Positions 58,491 through 64,000 of a stretch of 64,000 nt of DNA are shown one piece after another; within the stretch, counting starts at the first letter, position 1, and the number at the start of each line of letters is the position of its first letter. The position numbers and the translations under genes were made by a program. The notes under the pieces are model-generated. The model saw only the letters and a program-made list of their open reading frames with translations, searched no databases and was not told where the DNA came from. Source of the DNA: Anodontia alba (lineage: Eukaryota > Mollusca > Bivalvia > Lucinida > Lucinidae); assembly GCA_964016985.1 (NCBI GenBank), contig OZ024828.1, positions 7,096,610 through 7,160,609 of the forward strand, written 5' to 3'.

Positions 58491-58738
58491 AGGGCCAGGT
58501 TGTTCAAAGCGTCGTTAGCTTAACAAGCTAGTTACAGGTCATTTCGTTAACTGTTTTAGCAGATTCAATGTACAATATTCTGATATTTTTTGCTGAAAAA
58601 ATGTGAGTAGCTTTTGCACTGCAAAAGCTACTCACATTTTTTCAGCAAAAAATTTCAGCATCTTTGCGTATCACTCGATGTAAATTTTAACGAATCGTTA
58701 ACTAACGATGTCGTTAGCTTTGAACAACTGGGCCCTGA
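58491..58738. mobile_element. Hairpin MITE family H4
   Basis: AGGGCCAGGTTGTTCAAAGC and TTTGAACAACTGGGCCCTGA ends. The central hairpin TTTTGCTGAAAAAATGTGAG, TAGCTTTTGCA-CTGCAAAAGCTA and complement is perfect over about 29 bp. Confidence 0.85.
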
Positions 58739-58856
58739 TTGTGCAGCTTTGCTGGCAGATCTTAATCTTTACTTTTGGTATTTACTTCAAGACATCACTT
58801 CACATGGCAAGGCTCGATTTTTATCTATAACCAGACATTTCTCACTTAGCATGCTG

Positions 58857-59088
58857 CAGGCCTCCATGGCTCAGTTGGATGTGCGTCTGACTGGTGATCA
58901 GGAGATTGCGGATTCGACCCCGCCGGGTCGGCAACATTCTTTTGTGGAGATTGATCGCGAAATATTTTCTACAGTCATTCTCTCCCTTCCTGATTCAAGA
59001 TTCAAGAAGGGCAGTTGTCAGTTTCTAGTGAAAGACTGTGCATGACCCCACTGGGTTGACTGAACCCTAAAACCTCAACTCAAACAAA
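58857..59088 (+). mobile_element. tRNA-derived SINE family S1, shortened, perfect 13 bp target duplication
   Basis: ACTTAGCATGCTG flanks it at 58844-58856 and 59089-59101. The head and first body half match S1; the segment between GACTGTGCA and TGACCCCACTGGG is deleted. It is inserted at the very edge of an H2 MITE. Confidence 0.88.
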
Positions 59089-59330
59089 ACTTAGCATGCT
59101 GAGTAAAATCTTCAGCAGACATTTTGAATTTTTTTCCCAGAAAATAGATTCTGACAATTCATGCAAATTGTCTCCGTAGGGGACAATTTGCATGATTTGT
59201 CAAATCCTATTTTCTGGGAAATAGGAAGATAATTTGCATGAAGTGTCATACATTGTATCTGGTTTTCTTGACAAAATATAATCAATTTCTCTTCTGCTGA
59301 ATGAATGCAGAGACTGGTAAAGTTAAATAT
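59089..59330. mobile_element. Hairpin MITE family H2
   Basis: GCATGCTGAGTAAAATCTTC, AATTCATGCAAATTGTCTCC-GTA-GGGGACAATTTGCATGATTTG core, and TTCTCTTCTGCTGAATG end. Confidence 0.7.
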
Positions 59331-59559
59331 TTGCAGATGTCAAGCTCACCAGCTGTTGTGACCACCTATGTAATAGGATGATACTTGGACTGATGTCAGA
59401 CACTGGTTAAAAGTTCTATCTGTACAATCACTACTTGTCTCAGTGCCATTGAGGTCAAGGCTACAGAGTTAGAGGGGTTTTTTTGTTGTTTTTTTTATAT
59501 ATATATATACTTTTGGTTAAAGTTTTCTGAAGATCTGTGTTAAGTCACACTTGGAATGT

Positions 59560-59660
59560 TGGATAAGAGGTTGACTGCCCAGACAACAAAATTAAGGTCA
59601 TGTCGAGCAAGTCAGTTTACCTTACCACACCTTTTCCTGGGCAGGACTTGGAATGATATT
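59560..59660 (-). repeat. SINE S1 3' fragment, inverted
   Basis: AGGTCATGTCGAGCAAGTCAG, TTTACCTTACCACACCTTTTC and CTGGGCAGGA are the complement of the S1 3' part. Confidence 0.6.
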
Positions 59661-59724
59661 AATAATTAGATCAAAGTTTTATCAATTACAGCCCCTACCC
59701 TCTCTCAGTGACCTTTTTGATTGA

Positions 59725-60007
59725 GTTTGGGTTTAATGGCCCAGTCAACCCTTTAAGGTCATGTCAAGCCTAACCACACTTTTCCTGGACATCTTAGTTC
59801 TCTCAGTGGTTAACTAGTACTTGTGCACATTCTTTTGCCAGAAACTGACAACTGCTCTTCTTGAATCAGCGGAAGGGAGAGAATGACCATAGAAAATATT
59901 TCATGGTTAATCTCCATGAACGAATGTTGCCAGGTCTGGCGGGGATCAAAACGGCCACCTCCTGAAAACCAGTTGGACGTGCATCCGACTGAGCCACTGA
60001 GGCCGGG
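59725..60007 (-). mobile_element. tRNA-derived SINE family S1, minus strand
   Basis: Complement of the full S1: GGCCCAGTCAACC, CCAGAAACTGACAACTGC, CAGCGGAAGGGAGAGAATG, and at the right end the tRNA-like head (CAGTTGGACGTGCATCCGAC, TGAGCCACTGAGGCC). Flanking CAGTGACCTT and CAGTAACCTT are a possible decayed target duplication. Confidence 0.8.
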
Positions 60008-60180
60008 TCAGTAACCTTGAAATCAATGTCCTGCTTAGAGAACTTTTACGTAAAAAGTTTTGGTAAATGATGATCTCATAAGCTTCCTTTCTCTGTCATA
60101 TGACAGCACTTGTATCTGGAATGTGATTGATAATGATTTGGTGAAAGGGTACTAATGAAAGGCTCTACGCATTGAAGACC

Positions 60181-60427
60181 AGGGCCCAGTTGTTCAAAGC
60201 ATTGTTACCTTAGCAAGCTCATTAGTGATCAAACTGTTAATTGTTCTAGCAAGTAAAATATCTAATTCACAGGTATTTTTGCTGAAAAAATGTGAGTAGC
60301 TTTTGCAAATACAAAAGCTACTCACATTTTTTCAGCAAAAATATTAGTGTATAGGCCATATTTAATGATTAAAGTTTTAACGATATATTAACTAACGACA
60401 TCGTTAGTTTTGAACAACTGGGTCCAG
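60181..60427. mobile_element. Hairpin MITE family H4
   Basis: AGGGCCCAGTTGTTCAAAGC and TTTTGAACAACTGGGTCC ends, with a central hairpin GCTGAAAAAATGTGAGTAG..CTTTTGCAAATACAAAAG and complement. Confidence 0.8.
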
Positions 60428-60429
60428 TA

Positions 60430-60505
60430 TAGTTATGAGCTGATTCGAACCCAGGACCTTAAGATCCGAAGTTGGGAGTGCTAACCACTCGGCCACTTCT
60501 CTGGA
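60430..60505 (-). repeat. tRNA-Leu/Ser-like SINE head or tRNA pseudogene
   Basis: Read on the minus strand: AGTGGCCGAGTGGTTAGCAC (box A), a variable-arm-like CTTCGGATCTTAAGG and GGGTTCGAATC (box B). The acceptor ends do not pair, so a working tRNA is not supported. Confidence 0.5.
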
Positions 60506-60689
60506 ATGTGATAAAAAGAAACAACGCAAGTGTCTAATGTATTAATTTATTACTGAAAAATATTGAAATAATGTTAACATGATCCTAGGTCTAGCAACAT
60601 AAAAACCACAGACTCTCGGTTCAGAAGAGCCATGCCACTTGAATTCTACTTCTTGAAAGGTTAACCCTTCTCTTGCTGAACACAACATG

Positions 60690-60775
60690 CCCTTCTTAGC
60701 AAACTGTAGATCCAGATCAGTTGGCTTCTGAAGAAGCCAACTGATCTGGATCTGCACTGTTTGTCATAAAATTTG
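60690..60775. mobile_element. H5-type hairpin
   Basis: AGCAAACTGTAGATCCAGAT, CAGTTGGCTTCTGAAGAAGCCAACTG and ATCTGGATCTGCACTGTTTG fold into one stem of about 37 bp. Confidence 0.75.
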
Positions 60776-60939
60776 TGAATTTCTATAAAAAACCCGGATC
60801 AAGTAATCTGATTGGCTGGAAATTAGAAGTGGGCATGGCATTTTAATTTATTCAGCATGACAAGGGTGAAACAAGAGCCAGGACTAAAAGATACTGTAAT
60901 TGAAACAGAGTGAGATACTGAGATCAATCTCTAAATATT

Positions 60940-61165
60940 TAACCTTATCACTCTCTGGGCTGATTCAGCAGATGACAGATTGATACCATTTTTTTTCTTT
61001 TTTTTTTTTTTTTTTTTTTTTTGTTACTTTTCCCAGGCAATAGGCTTTGTCATTTCATGTAAATTGTCTCCAAAGGAAACATTTTGCATGAAATGCCAAA
61101 ACCTATTTTCTGGGAAAAAATAAAATTGCTGAAATTTTTACCCAGCATGCTAAGCTTTAATATTA
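60940..61165. mobile_element. Hairpin MITE family H2 with T run
   Basis: AACCTTATCACTCTCTGGGC, AGCAGATGACAGATTGATAC, a T run of about 30, CATTTCATGTAAATTGTCTC core and CCCAGCATGCTAAGC end. Confidence 0.7.
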
Positions 61166-61384
61166 TCTTTATGCGCTTGTTATTTTGATATCTGTTATTT
61201 TTAAGATTTCTAGTGTGATTTAGATTTCTAGTGTGAGAAATCAAGTTTGTCTAGAAAATCCAGACTGACCTACATTAACATAAACCTGCATTTCTTATTT
61301 GACCCCATTTGCTTCTATTAAGAAAACTGACAACCTGTTATAACAATCTTTTTGCAAAGAACTACCTAGTCCACAATCGTTCTA

Positions 61385-61850
61385 TGCTTTTAATGCTCAG
61401 CATGCTGGGAAAATATTCAGCAGACAATAGTTTGAAATATTTTTATATAGGCTTAGACTTGGGAGACAATTTGCAAGAAATATAAAAAGCCTATTTCATC
61501 ACGAAAGCATGCCTGTATAATACTGACCCCTTAAACCCCACTTTTGTATAGTAAAATGGGGGTTTACAGGGGTATACATGATTTTTCTTTTCTGCTCAAA
61601 AACATATATTGTGGGTACTCATTAGAACTGCCTCAGTGAGGCAGTTCTAATGAGTACCCACAATCTGTGTTTTGAGCAAAAATATGAAAAAAAATAACAG
61701 CGTTTTTTTATCTGAAAATTTAGTTTTTGGAGGTGAAATTTTCTATATATTTGAATAGGCATGTTTTCGTAATGTGTGGGAAAAATACGTAAAATATCAT
61801 CACTTTGTCGTCTGTTGAATATACTCAGAGGTTCGTAAAGGTTAATCAGT
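61385..61850. mobile_element. H2 hairpin MITE split by an H3 MITE
   Basis: The H2 left half (CAGCATGCTGGGAAAATATTC..GCCTATTTC) ends at about 61498 and its right half (GTGGGAAAAATACGTAAAATA..CGTCTGTTGAATATACTC) begins at about 61775. The H3 element between them is complete. Confidence 0.7.
61499..61774. mobile_element. MITE of hairpin family H3, complete, nested
   Basis: Ends ACGAAAGCATGCC and GGCATGTTTTCGT are inverted. The core GTGGGTACTCATTAGAACTG CCTC-AGT-GAGGC and complement folds perfectly. The outer arms CTGCTCAAAAACAT / TGTTTTGAGCA match the 18 kb copy. Confidence 0.8.
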
Positions 61851-62065
61851 ATTATAGCCAAGTCGTATTGCCAGTCGAAATTTTCATTTATGCAAGGGAG
61901 GCAACTCTTGATCATGATCTAAAGTCCTCACATCTTGACTTACATGAAAACTCAAGAATAATGGATACACTTCAAAGGGAGAGCATTCTTAAACTGAACG
62001 TTTCAGCTTCCCTTAAAAGTAGACCATTCCAACAAGAGAATTTTCTTCCCTGGTAAATGAATCAC

Positions 62066-62155
62066 TTCTTGAAGGGTGCTACTCTTTAAGGAAAGAATTT
62101 GCTCATCAACCCGAGGGTTGAGCAAATTCTTTCCTTAAAGAGTAGCACCCTCCCA
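62066..62155. repeat. Long near-perfect hairpin
   Basis: GAAGGGTGCTACTCTTTAAG, GAAAGAATTTGCTCATCAACCC pairs with GGGTTGAGCAAATTCTTTCC, TTAAAGAGTAGCACCCTCC with two mismatches, leaving a tiny loop. It does not match families H1-H6. Confidence 0.8.
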
Positions 62156-62461
62156 AAAAGGAGGCAAATATTTTCAGATGAAAGTAGTCTCCCCTGGACA
62201 TGTATCTATTAATCTTTATTTCTTGGGCTTCTTGTGGCATGACTCATACAAAAATAGTGCTATGAATGGACGGATTACGTCAATATAACAACAGTCGCTA
62301 ACAAAAACAAACATTTTAAATACAACAGACATAATCTGTCACTCACAGTTGAAAGCTTATTAAACTTCATTTATTAATTCAAAAAAATGTTTTTCTTCCA
62401 CACAATATTTGAGCTGGCAAAGAGCAAACTTTACAAACGGGCCATATGCAAAAGGGTATAT

Positions 62462-62695
62462 TTGGCCTGTATTCGAGCTAGTCAGTGTTCCTGGGCAGGC
62501 TTAGTCCTCTATGCGGTTAAACAGTACTTGTGCAGATTCTTTCAGCAGAAACTGACAACTGCTCTTCTTGACAGTAAAAAATATTTCATAATCTCCATGA
62601 AAGGCTGTTGCGAGACCTGGTGGGGATGGAACCCTGACCTCTTGATCACCAGTTGGATGAGTATCCGACTGAGCCACTGTGGCCAGCATGTGGTT
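62462..62695 (-). mobile_element. tRNA-derived SINE family S1, minus strand, internally deleted
   Basis: Complement of S1: CTGGGCAGGCTTAGTCCTCT, CAGAAACTGACAACTGC, CTCTTCTTGACAGTAAAAAA, and the head GATGAGTATCCGACTGAGCC. The part before CAGTTTACC is missing. Confidence 0.75.
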
Positions 62696-62699
62696 TTGG

Positions 62700-63530
62700 A
62701 ATTAATAAACAGAGTTTAAGTGTCTGTAACTTTGACAAGTTAAAAATGATTCTAAACTTGTTTACCTTCATCCAGATTATGTACAGGCGCTATTTATATA
62801 TTTTATATGCATGTATTAACTATAGATCAACCCTGATATTCCAGCTCATAACAAAGAATAGCCAGCTTCCTAATTTTCAATATGTATTTGGTCAGGAGTT
62901 TTGTAAGAATTATTCATGGAGAAGCAGAATGGTTGTTTAGGTCAAATATCAGTAGTTAGGTAGTTAATACTAGTACAGATATTACACTCGACTGTTGGGT
63001 ACAGTTTTTGACAATTCAGATGTTTGAATGGAAACACATTGATTTTAGGTGATATCCCATTGGCAGCAGCATAATTTCTTGTCTGCACCCTATCTCTTGA
63101 ATCCATGGGTAGATTCTTACCCCAAACATCATGGGGATGTCAGCTTTTTTGTATTTATTTTTATTATTATTATTATTATTTTTTTTTTTTTGCTAAAAAG
63201 TGTTTGAACTGCAATAATATTCCATATTTTATATTTTGTAAATCCTGTACAGTCATATTACAGGCAGCTTGTAAACAAAAAAGAAATCTCACTTGTCATG
63301 ACCCCAGTAACCTTTAACGGGTAAAATCTACATGAAAGACATAAAAATCACCAAAAAAATCCTGTAAAACAATTATTAAAGCTGAATAAAAACTAATAAG
63401 AAAGTTAAAAAAGAAAAGAGAAAGAAAAAGAAAAAACAAGAGGTAAAATATCACTATAAACTACCAAAATTTCAAACACTTTATTCCGTACTTTTTTAGC
63501 CTAAATTTTAACGCAGTTGTTTCTCACAAT
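62700..63530. other. No gene recognised
   Basis: AT-rich flank with an (ATT)n and T run at 63157-63190 and an A/G-rich patch at 63400-63440. Open frames here have no recognisable content. Confidence 0.45.
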
Positions 63531-63534
63531 ACTT

Positions 63535-63645
63535 AGTGGAATGGCAAACAGTGTAGACCCTGATCAGACTGCTCCTTCAGGAGCAGTCTGATCTGGGTCT
63601 GCACTGTTTGCATATGCCATTTTGTCAGACATTTTGGTGTATGAA
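63535..63645. mobile_element. Hairpin MITE family H5
   Basis: GGAATGGCAAACAGTGTAGA, CCCTGATCAGACTGCTCCTT-C-AGGAGCAGTCTGATCTGGG and TCTGCACTGTTTGCATATGCC fold into one stem. It is nearly identical to 33170-33290 and its flanks also match (TTTTGTCAG..CATTTTGGTGTATGAAATTTT). Confidence 0.8.
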
Positions 63646-64000
63646 ATTTTGGGACATTTACTGTATACCTTATTTTACCCTAAGGATTTGGACAACTTAA
63701 ATCCTTACCACATGTTGTAAAATTTGAACGTCCATGTGACTACCTCCAATGAGTCCAAAAATTGCTGAATGGGTGGCAAACTGTGTAGACTGATCAGACG
63801 CTGCATTCTGTAGCTTCTGAACTAATAGTCTACATTGTTTGCTCAGGCCTGTCTATACAAATACTAAGGGTAGATACAATAAGATGTCTAACATGAAAAA
63901 TGTACATGTATGGACACTATCTAGCAAAACACCTGCAAAAATTATGTCTGATCTGAGTAATGCAAAAAAGGGAAAATAATACATATGCAAACAGCAGAGC
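63646..64000. other. No gene recognised; decayed H5-like words
   Basis: GGCAAACTGTGTAGACTGATCAG and AGTCTACATTGTTTGCTCAGG (about 63774 and 63829) are a decayed H5 pair. Nothing else was identified to the window end. Confidence 0.45.

Overview
The window is animal nuclear DNA, most likely from a bivalve mollusc. It is AT-rich and intron-rich, and it is packed with repeats: tRNA-derived SINEs, fold-back MITEs, Penelope-like fragments, DIRS-type tyrosine-recombinase retrotransposons and a mariner relic. The bivalve call rests on repeat style, notably the repeat bounded by TAGCTCACCTGAGC and ending in GGACCATCATGGTCC. It is inference, not proof. There are no bacterial genes.

Only one host gene can be supported: PSMD6 (Rpn7, a non-ATPase lid subunit of the 26S proteasome) on the + strand. 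Its eight coding exons lie at 22399-22543, 23572-23777, 29198-29343, 32788-33007, 35050-35158, 37409-37577, 52073-52178 and 55488-55556. They sum to 1170 nt (389 codons plus stop), every intron is GT-AG, and the phases agree, so the gene appears intact although it is spread over 33 kb.

Left part (1-18 kb): a graveyard of retroelements. A non-LTR retrotransposon (1-2514) is split by two insertions. From 3.9 to 16.1 kb there is an array of Penelope-like reverse transcriptase fragments and their 3' tails. Two tail types occur: tail A goes with RT copies ending ..NCTPAG, and tail B with copies ending ..MTASS. They are 5'-truncated, inverted, nested and fused to one another at short homologies. 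A palindromic tandem repeat lies at 12.8-13.2 kb and a minus-strand non-LTR fragment at 17.2-18.0 kb.

18966-21697 is a 2.7 kb element with about 65 bp terminal inverted repeats and a perfect 8 bp target duplication. It carries many copies of a CTTGTCGG-type motif, five hairpin-like repeats with a shared core, and a near-perfect hammerhead ribozyme motif at 20964-21060.

PSMD6 introns: intron 2 holds a 3.8 kb TIR element with TA flanks. Intron 3 holds a SINE with a perfect 13 bp target duplication and a short mariner relic. Intron 6 is 14.5 kb, and 12.9 kb of it is a three-level nest: DIRS element A (40015-46720) inside the gag gene of DIRS element B (38939-51798), which itself lies inside a fold-back MITE. 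Both DIRS elements show inverted terminal repeats, an internal complementary region, gag, RT/RNase H and tyrosine recombinase. A is nearly intact and B carries several breaks. Intron 7 and the 3' flank carry SINEs and four or five recurrent hairpin MITE families (called H1-H6 here).

Family names for repeats are assigned by eye. No database search was possible.
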